64,000 nucleotides of DNA from Deltaproteobacteria bacterium (GCA_947445035.1 CANFCK010000001.1:591146-655145), one strand, 5' to 3'. Shown: positions 47,990 through 57,475, counted from the stretch's first letter. Numbers and translations are program-made. Notes: generated by a model from the sequence alone, not told the origin.

Positions 47990-48330
47990 TCGTTGGGTGC
48001 GCGAGGTCGGGTCGAGCCGTTTGCCGAGACGATGGTGCTCGCTCGCGTCCGGAGGGCGGGCCTCCGTTCCCGGGCGGGCGGACCGCTGTGGTCGATGCTG
48101 GCGTCGGCGCGGACGGACGGCACCGTCGAGCGGTTGATTGCAGCGGGGCAACTTGCGAACGTGCGTATGGGGCGGCGGCCCTACCTGGCGCGGCCCGAGG
48201 ACCTCGATCGCGAGGTTGCGTAGGTGCTCGGCGCGGTGGATGGGGTGGCCGAGGTGCTGGGCCCCCTCGACCCGCTGGTCTGGGATCGGGCGCTCGCGCG
48301 ACTATCGGCGCTCGACGACTGCGAAACCGT
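47990..48330 (+). pseudogene. YcaQ-like winged-helix DNA glycosylase remnant
   Basis: The frame from about 47993 reads VLARVRRAGLRSRAGGPLWSM, ERLIAAGQLANVRM and GRRPYLARPEDLDREV, a TAG at 48221-48223, then the same frame continues VLGAVDGVAEVLGPLDPLVW with DRALARLSALDD. The GPLDPLVWDR-type motif and the winged-helix pattern resemble crosslink-repair glycosylases of the YcaQ family. The N-terminus is missing, a stop interrupts it, and the conserved C-terminal part is absent, so it is a decayed fragment. Confidence 0.4.
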
Positions 48331-48395
48331 GGACACGTCAAGTTGCGATCGGCGGCGATCCACCTTCGGCGGGGATCGTGCGCAAGTTTCTACGC

Positions 48396-48417
48396 GGTGC
48401 GTAAAATATTGCGCACC
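48396..48417. promoter_or_regulatory. GGTGCG/CGCACC palindrome around TAAAAT
   Basis: GGTGCG...CGCACC arms flank an A/T-rich centre containing TAAAAT (48402-48407), 5/6 of a -10 box, about 43 bases before the MepA-like GTG start. No good -35 was found. Operator or promoter is a guess. Confidence 0.25.
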
Positions 48418-48449
48418 GGCGCTTTACGGGAGGCGTCGAAATTGGTACA

Positions 48450-49157
48450 GTGCGGGCTCGTTTCGGAGACGCGCTCTTGATTTTGCCGCTGCTTTCCATA
48501 CTTTCTGCGTTTGCGGCTGAATATGGTCCAACGATGGAAGGGGACGTGGTGGTGCTCGAATCGAGCGGGCCGGCGGACACTGGGGTCGTCGGCTGCTCAG
48601 ATGACGTGCTTCATGATGGCTCGCTCCTCCCCGACCTGCCACTTTTTTACACGCGCATGCAGGCCCCTCACGCCTGGGGCACCCGCGAGATGGTCGATCT
48701 GCTCGTCGATTCGTCCGCTCACATGCATTGGCTCATGCCCGAGGCCGACCCCATCGCCATCGGCGAGATTTCGGCGGCCCGCGGTGGCGCGCTGTACGGG
48801 CATAAGTCTCACCGCGGGGGCGTCGATGCCGACGTGGGTCTTTTCCGCACGGGCGGCAGGCAAGCCCAGCATCAGTTCGACGACCCGGGTGCCGACTTTG
48901 ATGTCGAGGCCAACTGGGCATTCATCGCCACGATGATCGACAGCGGCCGGGTCGACATGATTCTTCTCGACCGGGCCCACATCGGACGCCTTCGCGCGTA
49001 TGCGTTGCGGGCAGGGCTCCTGACCGACGAAGAGGCGGACCAGATCTTCGTCGGCGAGGATGCTTGGTCCAAGTCGGGCGTCATCCGGCACGCGCCCGGG
49101 CACCACGATCACCTGCATGTACGCGTGCTTTGCGGCGACGGCAGCAAGCCCCGCTGA
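48450..49157 (+). CDS. MepA-like murein endopeptidase (LAS fold)
   Basis: A 235-residue protein with a signal peptide (residues 1-~23) and the LAS-type zinc-peptidase motifs: His121 and Asp128 in SHRGGVDADVG and His ligand pair in GHHDHLHVRV. Penicillin-insensitive murein endopeptidases cut D-Ala-mDAP crosslinks in the periplasm. Length is shorter than E. coli MepA. The start GTG 48450 is the first codon that gives a signal peptide. It is alone between decayed DNA and the FHA-GGDEF gene. Confidence 0.78.
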   Translation: MRARFGDALLILPLLSILSAFAAEYGPTMEGDVVVLESSGPADTGVVGCSDDVLHDGSLLPDLPLFYTRMQAPHAWGTREMVDLLVDSSAHMHWLMPEADPIAIGEISAARGGALYGHKSHRGGVDADVGLFRTGGRQAQHQFDDPGADFDVEANWAFIATMIDSGRVDMILLDRAHIGRLRAYALRAGLLTDEEADQIFVGEDAWSKSGVIRHAPGHHDHLHVRVLCGDGSKPR

Positions 49158-49212
49158 TCGGGACTCAAGTGTTTGGTGCGCTGACCGATGCGCGGGTGGA
49201 GCACACTCCCCA

Positions 49213-50121
49213 ATGCTGAACTCTGCCCCAACTTCGCCCGGCCTCTTGGTGCCGGGTAAACCTTCCGTGCCGATGCCAGTCGTCACGATGATCGAAGGGG
49301 AGGAAGCCAGCCGGGCGTGGATCCTGGGCGAAAAGTCCATGGTCTTCGGCCGGGACCTCGTCTGCGACATCGCGCTGGCCGACGCCGAGGCGTCTCGGCG
49401 GCACGCACGCCTGCAATGGATGAACGCGTCGACGCCCGAGGAGCCCCCGGAAGTTTGGTTGGAGGACCTCGGCAGCACCAACGGCTCGTGGGTCAACGGC
49501 CAGCGTGTCGAGGAGCCTGTCCGCATCCACGAGCGCGACAAGCTGCTGATCGGGAGCACCCTGTTCGGCTACTCGCTCGGCATCGAGGAGGCGGTCGCGG
49601 CCCAGCGCCGTCTGGTCCAGCGGGCCACCACCGACCCGTTGACGGCGATGAACAACGCCGAGGTGTTCGAACGCGCGCTTCGTCGCGAGTTTGAGCGCGC
49701 ACGTCGCTACACGCGCCCGTTGTCCCTGGTGTACATGAACCTCGACCACCTGTCTCGGGTCAACGAGACCCACGGCGAACGCATCGGTGACCTGGTGCTG
49801 CGGCAGGTGGGGCGAATCCTCCGCGACAACCTTCGCCTTTGCGACATGAGCGCTCGCATCAGCGGCGACGAGTTCTCGATCATCCTGCCCGAGACCAGCC
49901 TGGAAGGCGCGTTGATCGTCAGCGAACGCATCCGTCAGGCCGTGGCCGACTTCCCCATGATGCTCGGCGCCGACTCCATCACGGTGACCAGCAGCATGGG
50001 CGTCGCGACGATCGATGGCACGTTTTCGCATGCGGATGCGTTTGTCGGCGCGGCGAGCCAGGCCACCTACCTTGCGAAGGAGCAGGGGCGGAATCGGACG
50101 GAGATGCATCTGGTGGGGTAG
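49213..50121 (+). CDS. FHA-GGDEF diguanylate cyclase-like protein
   Basis: A 302-residue cytoplasmic protein. An FHA domain (about 35-125) with FGRDLVCDIALADAEASRRH and LEDLGSTNGSWVNG binds phosphothreonine. A GGDEF domain (about 140-300) has LSLVYMNLDHLSRVNETHG (first metal Asp) and RISGDEFSIIL, where SGDEF replaces GGDEF. The TDPLT opening is present as TDPLTAMNNAEVF, less conserved than usual. Phospho-dependent c-di-GMP synthesis is the likely role. ATG 49213 begins 55 bases after the MepA-like gene. Confidence 0.85.
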   Translation: MLNSAPTSPGLLVPGKPSVPMPVVTMIEGEEASRAWILGEKSMVFGRDLVCDIALADAEASRRHARLQWMNASTPEEPPEVWLEDLGSTNGSWVNGQRVEEPVRIHERDKLLIGSTLFGYSLGIEEAVAAQRRLVQRATTDPLTAMNNAEVFERALRREFERARRYTRPLSLVYMNLDHLSRVNETHGERIGDLVLRQVGRILRDNLRLCDMSARISGDEFSIILPETSLEGALIVSERIRQAVADFPMMLGADSITVTSSMGVATIDGTFSHADAFVGAASQATYLAKEQGRNRTEMHLVG

Positions 50122-50185
50122 GCACGCCCGGGACGCTTCGATCGCCAAAGCTAGGGCCGCCTGCCCCTGGACTGGCGGCTCGCGC

Positions 50186-53100
50186 TCAACTACACCCGCT
50201 GGTCCCGCCGCAGGTGATGCACTTCAGGCAAGCGCCGTTGCGCACCATCGTGAGCGCGCCACACTCGGGACAGCCGTCGCCTTCGTAACCGCGGGCTTTG
50301 GCGTCGCGGATGAGCTGCAGCTTCATCTTGGCGGGTGCGAGTTGGATTTGCGCGCTGCCGCCCAGGTGCATCGAGGCCGCCGGGGCGGCAGCGGCCGCGA
50401 GCACGGCCGCCGGAGCCGGCGCGGCGTCGACATCGACCGCGGTGTTCGACAACATGACGTTGCCGGCGCTGATCTCTTCCTCTTCGCTCCAGCGGGTCTC
50501 CTCGCCGGATTTGTGGAGGGCGTCGTGACGCAGCTCGGACTCGTCGACGTGGGCAAGGTCGTTGCGACCGAGGTAGTTGACCGCCAGATCGCGGAACATG
50601 TAGTCGATGATCGAGGTCGCCATCTTGATACGATCGTGGCCGCGGACAACGCCGTTCGGCTCGAAGCGGGAGAAGACGAACTGGTCGACGAACTTCTCGA
50701 GCGGCACGCCGTGCTGCAGGCCCATGCTCACGGCGATGGCGAAGCTGTTCATGAGGCTGCGGAAGGCCGCGCCCTCCTTGTGCATGTCGACGAAGATTTC
50801 GCCCAGGGAGCCGTCGTCGTACTCACCGGTTCGCAAGAACACCTTGTGCCCGCCGACGATCGCCTTCTGGGTGTAGCCGCGGCGACGGTCTGGTAGCCGA
50901 CGGCGCTTGGCCAGGTAGCGGACCACCAACTTCTCGGCGACGTGCATCACCTGATCGTTCTGCGACATCGGTGGCGGCGCGCTCGGAGCGGGCGTCGTCG
51001 TGTCGGCGTCGTCCATGTCCAGCGCGATCAGCAGCTCGTCCGCGTAGGTGCTCGAGAGCGGCTGGCTGAGCTTGCTGCCGTCGCGATACAAAGCATTGGC
51101 CTTGATGCCGAGGCGCCAGGACACGAGGTAGGCGTTCTTGACGTCGGCGACGGTGGCGTCGTTGGGCATGTTGATGGTCTTGCTGATCGCGCCCGAGATG
51201 AAGGGCTGGCAGGCGGCCATCATCCGAATGTGGGCTTCGGCGCTGATGAAGCGAGTGCCGGTGCGCCCGCAGCGGTTGGCGCAGTCGAAGATGGGCAGGT
51301 GCTCGTCCTTGAGCCCCGGCGCGCCCTCGATGCTCATTGTGCCGCACGCCCAGGCGTTGGCCGCCTCCATCTGCGCCTTGCTGAAGCCCAGCGCCGCGAG
51401 GACGTCCGGCGCGTCGGGATCGATGTTCAGCACGTCCTTGCAGAAGGTTGCGCCCAGGTTGTACTTGGAGAACGCGAACTTGATGTCGAAAGCGGTGGGC
51501 AGCGCCCGCTCGATCTTGGCGATGGTGACATCGTCGAACCCCCGCGCCCGCATCGACTCGTGGTTGATGCCTGGCGCGCCTTTGAGCGAGCCGCGGCCGC
51601 GCGCGTAGTCCACGATCGCGGCGACCTGGGCTTCGCTGTAGCCGAGCTTGCGCAAGGCCGGCGGCACCGACTCATTGACGATCTTGAAGTAGCCGCCGCC
51701 CGCCAACTTCTTGAACTTGATCAGGGCGAAGTCGGGCTCGACCCCGGTGGTGTCGCAGTCCATGACCAGCCCGATGGTGCCCGTGGGGGCAATCACGGTG
51801 ACCTGGGCGTTGCGGTAGCCGTGCGCTTCGCCAAGGGCGAGCGCGTCGTCCCACGCTTTACGCGCCGCGGCCGCGAGGTCGCCCGGCACCTTGTCCTGCA
51901 CGAGGCCCACGGGCTTGATCGACAGGGCCTCGTAGTCGCTGGCGGGCGCGTTGAACGCGGCGCGGCGGTGGTTGCGGATGACCCGCAACATCGACGCCCG
52001 GTTCTTCTTGTAGCCAGGAAATGGCCCCTTCTCAGCGGCGATGCGTGCGGACTGCGCATACGACTCGCCGGTGAGGATCGCCGAGAGCGCGCCGCACATC
52101 GCGCGGCCTTCGGGGCTGTCGTAGGGGACGCCCATCACCATCAAAAGCGCGCCCAGGTTGGCGTAGCCCAGGCCGAGGGTGCGAAACTTCCAGGAGAGCT
52201 CGGCGATCTTGGGCGAGGGGTACTGCGCCATTCCGACGCTGATCTCCAAGACGGTCGTCCAGATCTGGATGCCGTGGACATAGCCGTCGAGGTCGAAAAC
52301 GCCGGTCTTGGGGTCGTGGAAGCGCATCAGGTTCAACGACGCGAGGTTGCAGGCCGTGTCGTCGAGGAACATGTACTCGGAGCAGGGATTGCTCGCGTTG
52401 ATACGGCCGTCTTCTGGGCAGGTGTGCCACTCGTTGATGGTGGTGTCGAACTGCACGCCAGGATCGGCGCAAGACCACGCCGCCACCGAGATGTTGTCCC
52501 ACAGGTCGTTCGCGCGCAGGGTCTTGACGGTCTTGCCGCTGGTCCGGTGCGTCAACTTCCACTCTTCGTCACGCAGCATCGCATCCATGAAGCTGTTGGG
52601 GATGCGCACGCTGTTGTTGCTGTTCTGGCCGGCCACGGTGCCGTAGCCATCCCCATCCCAGTCGGTGTCGTACGCGTCAAAGCGGATGGCGGTGTACCCC
52701 TGCTTGGCGAACTGCACGGTGCGAACGATGTAGTTGTCGCTCACGCCGGTGGTCCGCGCGTCCCGCATCGCGGTGCGGAGCTGAATGTTCTGGCGGGGGT
52801 CGAGCCGGGCCGCCTCGGACAGCCCGTCCACCGGGCGCGTGGCCGCCAAGATCAGGTTCAGGTGCCGCTCGTTGAGCTTGCTTCCTGTGACGAGCGCGGC
52901 CACCTTCGTCTCTTCGACCGCCTTCCAGTTGATGAAGGTCTCGATGTCCGGATGATCAAGGTCCAAACACACCATCTTGGCGGCGCGACGGGTGGTGCCA
53001 CCGCTTTTGATCGCGCCGGCCGCCCGGTCGCCGATGCGCAAGAAGCTCATCAACCCTGAGCTGCGCCCACCGCCCGACAACTTCTCGCCCTCGCCGCGGA

Positions 53101-53812
53101 GCTTGGAGAAGTTGGTGCCGGTGCCCGAACCGTATTTGAACAAACGCGCCTCACGCGTCCACAAGTCCATGATCCCGCCGTCGTTCACCAGGTCGTCGGT
53201 GACGCTCTGGATGAAACACGCGTGGGGCTGCGGGCGCTCGTACGATGAGGTCGACGCGACCAGCTTTCCGGTGCGATCGTCGACGTAGTGGTGGCCCTGT
53301 GCGGGGCCGTCGATGCCATAGGCCCAGTGCAGGCCGGTGTTGAACCACTGAGGGCTGTTCGGCGCGCACATCTGGGCGGCAAGCATGAAGCGGAGCTCGT
53401 CGTGGAAGGTCTTGGCGGCCTCTTCATCCGAGAAAAGGCCGTCCTTCCAGCCCCAGTAGGTCCAACAACCGGCGAGACGATCGAAGACCTGCCGCGCGTC
53501 GCATTCCGAGCCAAAACGACGATCCGCCTGCAACGTCGCCAACTTTTCCTCGTCCGGCACCCGGCGCTGAAGCCATTCGGGGATGCCCTTTTCCGCCACG
53601 GGCTTGGTCGCTGCGGGCACCCCGGCCTTGCGGAAATATTTTTGAGCGAGGATGTCCACCGCCACTTGACTCCACGAGTCGGGCACCTGGACATTGTCGG
53701 CCTCAAAAACCATCGATCCGTCGGGGTTCCGGATCTCGGAGCGACGGCCCACCCAGGTGAGGCCGCCGTAAGCGTGGGAAGAAAGTGAGGTGAAACGGCG
53801 GGAAAGGTGCAT
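50186..53812 (-). CDS. nrdJ: vitamin B12-dependent ribonucleotide reductase (class II)
   Basis: A 1208-residue reductase of the long NrdJ type making deoxynucleotides with adenosylcobalamin. The N-terminal half has [27 protein letters not shown] and an active-site Cys in [20 protein letters not shown]. The C-terminal region has a zinc-ribbon, [19 protein letters not shown] with a second CxxC, and a C-terminal SGCS tail able to reduce the enzyme. It is the only RNR in the window. The promoter region holds a pair of NrdR-like boxes and a DnaA box. Confidence 0.93.
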   Translation of the reverse strand: MHLSRRFTSLSSHAYGGLTWVGRRSEIRNPDGSMVFEADNVQVPDSWSQVAVDILAQKYFRKAGVPAATKPVAEKGIPEWLQRRVPDEEKLATLQADRRFGSECDARQVFDRLAGCWTYWGWKDGLFSDEEAAKTFHDELRFMLAAQMCAPNSPQWFNTGLHWAYGIDGPAQGHHYVDDRTGKLVASTSSYERPQPHACFIQSVTDDLVNDGGIMDLWTREARLFKYGSGTGTNFSKLRGEGEKLSGGGRSSGLMSFLRIGDRAAGAIKSGGTTRRAAKMVCLDLDHPDIETFINWKAVEETKVAALVTGSKLNERHLNLILAATRPVDGLSEAARLDPRQNIQLRTAMRDARTTGVSDNYIVRTVQFAKQGYTAIRFDAYDTDWDGDGYGTVAGQNSNNSVRIPNSFMDAMLRDEEWKLTHRTSGKTVKTLRANDLWDNISVAAWSCADPGVQFDTTINEWHTCPEDGRINASNPCSEYMFLDDTACNLASLNLMRFHDPKTGVFDLDGYVHGIQIWTTVLEISVGMAQYPSPKIAELSWKFRTLGLGYANLGALLMVMGVPYDSPEGRAMCGALSAILTGESYAQSARIAAEKGPFPGYKKNRASMLRVIRNHRRAAFNAPASDYEALSIKPVGLVQDKVPGDLAAAARKAWDDALALGEAHGYRNAQVTVIAPTGTIGLVMDCDTTGVEPDFALIKFKKLAGGGYFKIVNESVPPALRKLGYSEAQVAAIVDYARGRGSLKGAPGINHESMRARGFDDVTIAKIERALPTAFDIKFAFSKYNLGATFCKDVLNIDPDAPDVLAALGFSKAQMEAANAWACGTMSIEGAPGLKDEHLPIFDCANRCGRTGTRFISAEAHIRMMAACQPFISGAISKTINMPNDATVADVKNAYLVSWRLGIKANALYRDGSKLSQPLSSTYADELLIALDMDDADTTTPAPSAPPPMSQNDQVMHVAEKLVVRYLAKRRRLPDRRRGYTQKAIVGGHKVFLRTGEYDDGSLGEIFVDMHKEGAAFRSLMNSFAIAVSMGLQHGVPLEKFVDQFVFSRFEPNGVVRGHDRIKMATSIIDYMFRDLAVNYLGRNDLAHVDESELRHDALHKSGEETRWSEEEEISAGNVMLSNTAVDVDAAPAPAAVLAAAAAPAASMHLGGSAQIQLAPAKMKLQLIRDAKARGYEGDGCPECGALTMVRNGACLKCITCGGTSGCS

Positions 53813-53918
53813 GGACTATTGACTCCGCAAGAGCTGCGCGTCGAGGGTGGGCGGTGCCCAACGGGGTGACCCGTGGGTTGATCGTAGTAAACGTCTCTGG
53901 TCGCGTCAAGAGATCCAG

Positions 53919-53966
53919 GCACAACATGTAGGGGTTTTTGCCCTGGCTACCCACTACATCATGTGT
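53919..53966. promoter_or_regulatory. paired NrdR boxes upstream of nrdJ
   Basis: GCACAACATGTAGGGG (53919-53934) and CCACTACATCATGTGT (53951-53966) match 11 and 12 of 16 bases of the NrdR consensus acaCwAtATaTwGtgt. They are 32 bases apart start to start (16-base spacer), the spacing usual for NrdR operators (three helix turns). They lie 107-154 bases upstream of the nrdJ start. NrdR represses ribonucleotide reductase genes. Confidence 0.6.
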
Positions 53967-53995
53967 CCACAAGTTCTCCATAGGCCCGAGCGAAC

Positions 53996-54004
53996 TTATC
54001 CACA
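53996..54004 (+). promoter_or_regulatory. perfect DnaA box
   Basis: TTATCCACA matches the consensus DnaA box exactly and lies 30 bases beyond the distal NrdR-like box. DnaA is known to regulate RNR genes in E. coli, so a similar role for nrdJ is possible. Confidence 0.45.
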
Positions 54005-54163
54005 ACGAAGAATCCCAAAGCCATCAGAAGTCCAAAAGGTCCAAGGTTGGTTTCGGTCAGGTGTGGGCGATGCGCCGGGCCCGGGCGTCGCGACAGGCCG
54101 AGCCCGCGGCGCATCGCGGCGGCCTCGTTTGGGCTCGTATGGCTGCCGGATTAGTCTCTACCT

Positions 54164-54918
54164 ATGCCGGAAAGGCACGATCTTGGGTATGTCGTGCCGC
54201 GGCTGCGTGCGGCGCTGGTCGGGCACGCGATCGTCGATGCATCGGTGACGAAGCCGGTGGTTTTGCGTTGCGGAATCGCACAGGTGCGCGGTACTTTTGT
54301 GACGGTTTCGAGGCGCGCCCAGGCGGTAGACTTTGGTATGGGCTCCGCGCACCTGCTGGTGGTGCCGATGCTCGCGGGTCGCTTCGGTCTGGTGGACGCT
54401 GGCGCCAAAGATCCCGCGGATGTGGCGGTGCGTTTTGTGCTTTCGGATGGGCAGGCGCTGCGCTATCGCGACGACCTGCAGATGGGAAAGGTGTGGTGGA
54501 CCGCGCCCGGCGTGCCCGTTGCGGGGCTGGCCGAGGGCGGTGTGGACGTGCTGGACGCGTCCTTCACCCGCGAGCAGCTCAAGGTCTTCCTTATGGACAA
54601 TCCGGCCCTGGATTCGATGGGCAACGCCTACGCGGCCGAGGTTTTGTTCGCTGCGCAACAACATCCCAAGCGCCTCGTCAGCCGGCTGACCCCCGCGGAG
54701 ATCGACGCCGTGCACGACGCGATCGTGGCGGTGTTGGCGCACGCGCGGGACACCATCGCCGCGCGGGCGGCGCCGATGCACGAGAAAATTCGCGACTTCC
54801 TGGCCGTGCGCGGACGCAAAGGCCAGCCTTGCGACCACTGCGGCACCACCCTGCGGGTCGCGGGTGGCCGTTCGAATGGACGAGGTCGGTCAGGCGTTGT
54901 CCCCTCTGAGGCCCCCCG
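54164..54918 (+). pseudogene. Fpg/Nei-family DNA glycosylase with lost 3' end
   Basis: The frame starting ATG 54164 codes the Fpg/Nei fold: Pro2-Glu3 at the start of the mature protein (MPERHDLGYVV), PMLAGRFGLV, KVFLMDNPALDSMGNAYAAEV (helix-2-turn-helix, Asn kept) and CDHCG, the first half of the C-terminal zinc finger. The second half (FFCPxCQ in the family) is missing: the frame instead continues into the downstream gene in another frame, with no stop until 55612. A short C-terminal deletion or frameshift near 54850-54910 is likely. The end given here is the base before the next gene. The protein may be inactive. Confidence 0.65.
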
Positions 54919-55872
54919 ATGTCCGTCCTGCGCCGCGTCTCCCCCCTTGTCGCCAGCCTCGCCGCCCACGGCGCTGTCGTCGCGTTCCTGGCCGCGCAGG
55001 CCGTGCTCCCCGCCTTCGGGAACGTCGATGGTGTCGAGCTTGCGGAGGCGGTGGACGGGGGCGAGCAGGGTACAGAGTCCGAGTCGCTCGACGCTTACCT
55101 GGCGCGCGCCGCGGACGACATCGACTTCGGCGAGCCCACCGCAGAGCTCGTCGCCATCGGCATCATCACCGACGAGGTGGCGGTCGTGGCGCGGGCGGCG
55201 CCGGTTGTGGAGGTGGCGCCGGTTCTCGAAGCCGTCACGGCCGCCCCCGTCGTCGCCGACGAGGCCCCCGTCGTCGTCGAGGAGGTCCCCGCGGTCGTCG
55301 AGGAGGTCCCCGCCGTCGTCGAGGAGGTCCCCGTCGAGGAAGCTCCTCCTGTCGCCGAGGAAGAGCCCGCCGTCGCTGAGGAAGGCGCCCCCGCCCCCGT
55401 CGAAGCGGTCCCCGCCGGGCAGACCGAAGCCGTCGCCTCCGTCCAGCCCCCCCGCCGCCACAAACAGGGCCGCAGCTCCCTCCGCGCTGGCCGCGGCGCC
55501 TTTGAGGCCCGTGACCGCGACCCGGACGACGGCGTCCTCCGCACCTCGCGCGCCAGCTGGGCCGTCGAGCGCAAGGTCGTCGACTTCTACGCGAAAAACC
55601 TCGGCGAGCTGATGAAGCTCGGCTCCGTCCGCGCCCATCGGGACACCGACGGCAAGCTCCGCGGCTTCCGCGTCGGCGTGAAGAAGAACAGCATCCTTCG
55701 CGAGGCGGGCTTCCAGACCGGCGACGTGGTCAAGAGTGTCAACGGCATCGAGGTGCACGACCTCTTCGGGGCGCTCGCCGCCTACTTCAAGCTGCGGAAA
55801 GAGAAGCACGTCGAAGTGGTGCTGACCCGCAAGGGCCGCGAGATGACCTTCAGCTACGACCTGGTTTCTTGA
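54919..55872 (+). CDS. GspC-like PDZ protein with Val/Glu/Pro linker
   Basis: A 317-residue protein. A transmembrane segment (ASLAAHGAVVAFLAAQAVL) is followed by a long Ala/Val/Glu/Pro linker with three tandem 7-residue units (VVEEVPA, 21-base repeats), a basic stretch and a C-terminal PDZ-like domain: KKNSILREAGFQTGDVVKSVNGIEVHDLF with a KLRKEKHVEVVLTRKG strand. The topology matches type II secretion GspC or a related clamp protein, but no other Gsp genes are near. The start has GAGG seven bases upstream. It is in an open frame overlap with the broken Fpg gene. Confidence 0.72.
   Translation: MSVLRRVSPLVASLAAHGAVVAFLAAQAVLPAFGNVDGVELAEAVDGGEQGTESESLDAYLARAADDIDFGEPTAELVAIGIITDEVAVVARAAPVVEVAPVLEAVTAAPVVADEAPVVVEEVPAVVEEVPAVVEEVPVEEAPPVAEEEPAVAEEGAPAPVEAVPAGQTEAVASVQPPRRHKQGRSSLRAGRGAFEARDRDPDDGVLRTSRASWAVERKVVDFYAKNLGELMKLGSVRAHRDTDGKLRGFRVGVKKNSILREAGFQTGDVVKSVNGIEVHDLFGALAAYFKLRKEKHVEVVLTRKGREMTFSYDLVS
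55273..55335 (+). repeat. three 21-base tandem repeats
   Basis: gtcgtcgaggaggtccccgc units at 55273-55293, 55294-55314 and 55315-55335 code for VVEEVPA units in the linker of the GspC-like protein. Confidence 0.85.
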
Positions 55873-56683
55873 GCGGGATCGAGGCGAGGGTGGCCATCCG
55901 CTCGGCCGCGCCCTCGGCAAGGCGCTCGACGTCGGCCAGGGCGTCGTCGGTAAAACCGGGGACCGAGTCCACACACTCCAAACAGCCCCAGGTGCGCCCG
56001 CCCTCGGCCATCGGCACACAGAGCAGGCTTCGGGTGCGGTGGCCGGTGTGGCGGTCGACGTTGCGGTAAAAGCGCGGGTCGGCGTAGGGGTTGAGCACGA
56101 TGAGCGAGGTGTGCGTGTTCACGCTGAAGCCTGCGACGCCTGCGCCCACCGGGATCCGCATGCCGTACAGTCGCGACGCGTGTTCGCCCATGACGTAACG
56201 GAAACGCAAGCCGGCCGCTTCCAGGACGATCGCGGAGCCGCCGCGGGCGCCGGTGAGCTTGACCGCGGCGCCGACGGCGAGCGCCATGGCCGCGTCGGGG
56301 TCCATCGCGCGTTCGATCGACGCGAGGGTGTCGCGTACCAGCTCCAGCGGGATCACGGCGTCGCTGTCGAGGTCTCCGACCTCCTCCTCCTCCTCCCCCT
56401 CGAAGTCGGCGGGCGAGAGGGTGGGCCCCATCTCCATCGGCTCCTCCTCCTGCTCTATTGGCGCTCCTTGCCCGTCCCTATCCAGGGGCTGAATGACGAA
56501 GCCGGCGCCGGAGCGCATGTCGCGGACCAGCACCGTTCCGTTGAGCAGCCGCTCGCACGCGAGGCGGTCGGGTGACGCCGTTTCACCCAGCGAACCCAGG
56601 CCTGTACCCAGCGCGACCAACCAGTTGGCCGCCTCGACCTCGACATGCCGGCCAGTGGCCGTACTCACCCGGAAAGTAGGCAT
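55850..56683 (-). CDS. GAF-domain protein with acidic linker
   Basis: A 277-residue protein. The N-terminal ~75 residues start MPTFRVSTATGRHVEVEAAN. An acidic EGEEEEEVGD region (~90-105) follows. A GAF domain (about 115-270) has RGGSAIVLEAAGLRFRYVMG, IPVGAGVAGFSVNTH, RTRSLLCVPMAEGGRTWGCLEC. It would sense a small ligand or act in signalling. It overlaps the convergent GspC-like gene by 23 bases. No output domain, so it may act by protein contact. Confidence 0.8.
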   Translation of the reverse strand: MPTFRVSTATGRHVEVEAANWLVALGTGLGSLGETASPDRLACERLLNGTVLVRDMRSGAGFVIQPLDRDGQGAPIEQEEEPMEMGPTLSPADFEGEEEEEVGDLDSDAVIPLELVRDTLASIERAMDPDAAMALAVGAAVKLTGARGGSAIVLEAAGLRFRYVMGEHASRLYGMRIPVGAGVAGFSVNTHTSLIVLNPYADPRFYRNVDRHTGHRTRSLLCVPMAEGGRTWGCLECVDSVPGFTDDALADVERLAEGAAERMATLASIPLKKPGRS

Positions 56684-56692
56684 AGGCGCCCG

Positions 56693-57394
56693 CTATCCGG
56701 GCGTCGCGGTGCGGGCCCGGACCACAGGCTCAATCGTCGCGCCTATCAGCGTCGCAATGCGGCGATGGCCCGCTGCGGTGGGGTGCAGGCCATCGACCTG
56801 GGTGAGGGTGGCGTCGCCCACGATCCCGTCGAGCAGGTAGGGAACCAGCGGAACGGCGAGCTCCGTCGCGAGTCGTGAGTACATCTCGTCGAAGGCGGCG
56901 ACGTAGTGCGGGCCGAGGCGGGGGTCCGCTCGGATGCCCAGGAGCACCACGGTAGCGCCGGCCGTCTGGCAGCGCGTCACGATGGAGCGGAGGTTCTTTT
57001 CCGCGGGCTCGACGGGGAGGCCGCGGAGCATATCGTTGGCGCCCAGCTCCACGACGACGACCCCCGGCTCCTGACCGAGCACCCAGTCCAGACGACGCAG
57101 CCCCCCGCCGGTGGTGTCGCCGCTGATGCCAGCGTTGATCACGTCCACGGAGAGCCCCGCCGCCTTCCACGATGCCGCCAGCACCGAGGGAAACGACTCT
57201 TCGGGGCCGAGACCCGCGCCGGCCGTCAAGCTGTCGCCCAAGAACACGATCCGCACTGGCGCGGCGGGGACCCCGGGCCGCTGCGAGGCAGGCACCATCG
57301 GGCTCAGAGCGGGATCGCCGCTGGGGGAGCACGCGGCGATCAGGGCAACGACGAGCAGCATCGGGGCAACGTAGCTCTTCGGCGGGCCGAGCAT
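56693..57394 (-). CDS. SGNH/GDSL lipoprotein esterase (TesA-like)
   Basis: A 233-residue lipoprotein. The signal ends LIAAC (Cys22). The SGNH catalytic set is GDSLTAG (Ser55), ISGDTTGGG (Gly), GANDMLRG (Asn) and DGLHP (Asp, His). Length and motifs resemble TesA-type lysophospholipases/thioesterases in the periplasm. It ends 9 bases before the start of the GAF gene in the same direction, so they may be co-transcribed. Confidence 0.85.
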   Translation of the reverse strand: MLGPPKSYVAPMLLVVALIAACSPSGDPALSPMVPASQRPGVPAAPVRIVFLGDSLTAGAGLGPEESFPSVLAASWKAAGLSVDVINAGISGDTTGGGLRRLDWVLGQEPGVVVVELGANDMLRGLPVEPAEKNLRSIVTRCQTAGATVVLLGIRADPRLGPHYVAAFDEMYSRLATELAVPLVPYLLDGIVGDATLTQVDGLHPTAAGHRRIATLIGATIEPVVRARTATPG

Positions 57395-57475
57395 CGGCGG
57401 ACCACGAGGGACGTACTAGGGCGGCGGCGGCGATTTCGACTGGGATTGAGCGCCCGTTTCGGAATAGCCCGGCCT

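Larger units (their letters stand above)
53813..54163. promoter_or_regulatory. nrdJ regulatory intergenic region
   Basis: A 351-base gap between divergent nrdJ and the Fpg-family gene. It contains the NrdR-like boxes (53919-53966) and a perfect DnaA box (53996-54004), and is less GC-rich than its flanks near 53940-54010. No cobalamin riboswitch B12-box was recognised. No small gene is supported. Confidence 0.6.

Noticed and set aside
50942..53059. Long plus-strand frame (705 codons) over nrdJ
   Set aside because: Antisense of NrdJ; sequence is composition-driven.
53813..54163. Cobalamin riboswitch upstream of nrdJ
   Set aside because: No B12-box or long leader structure was recognised; NrdR boxes explain regulation better.
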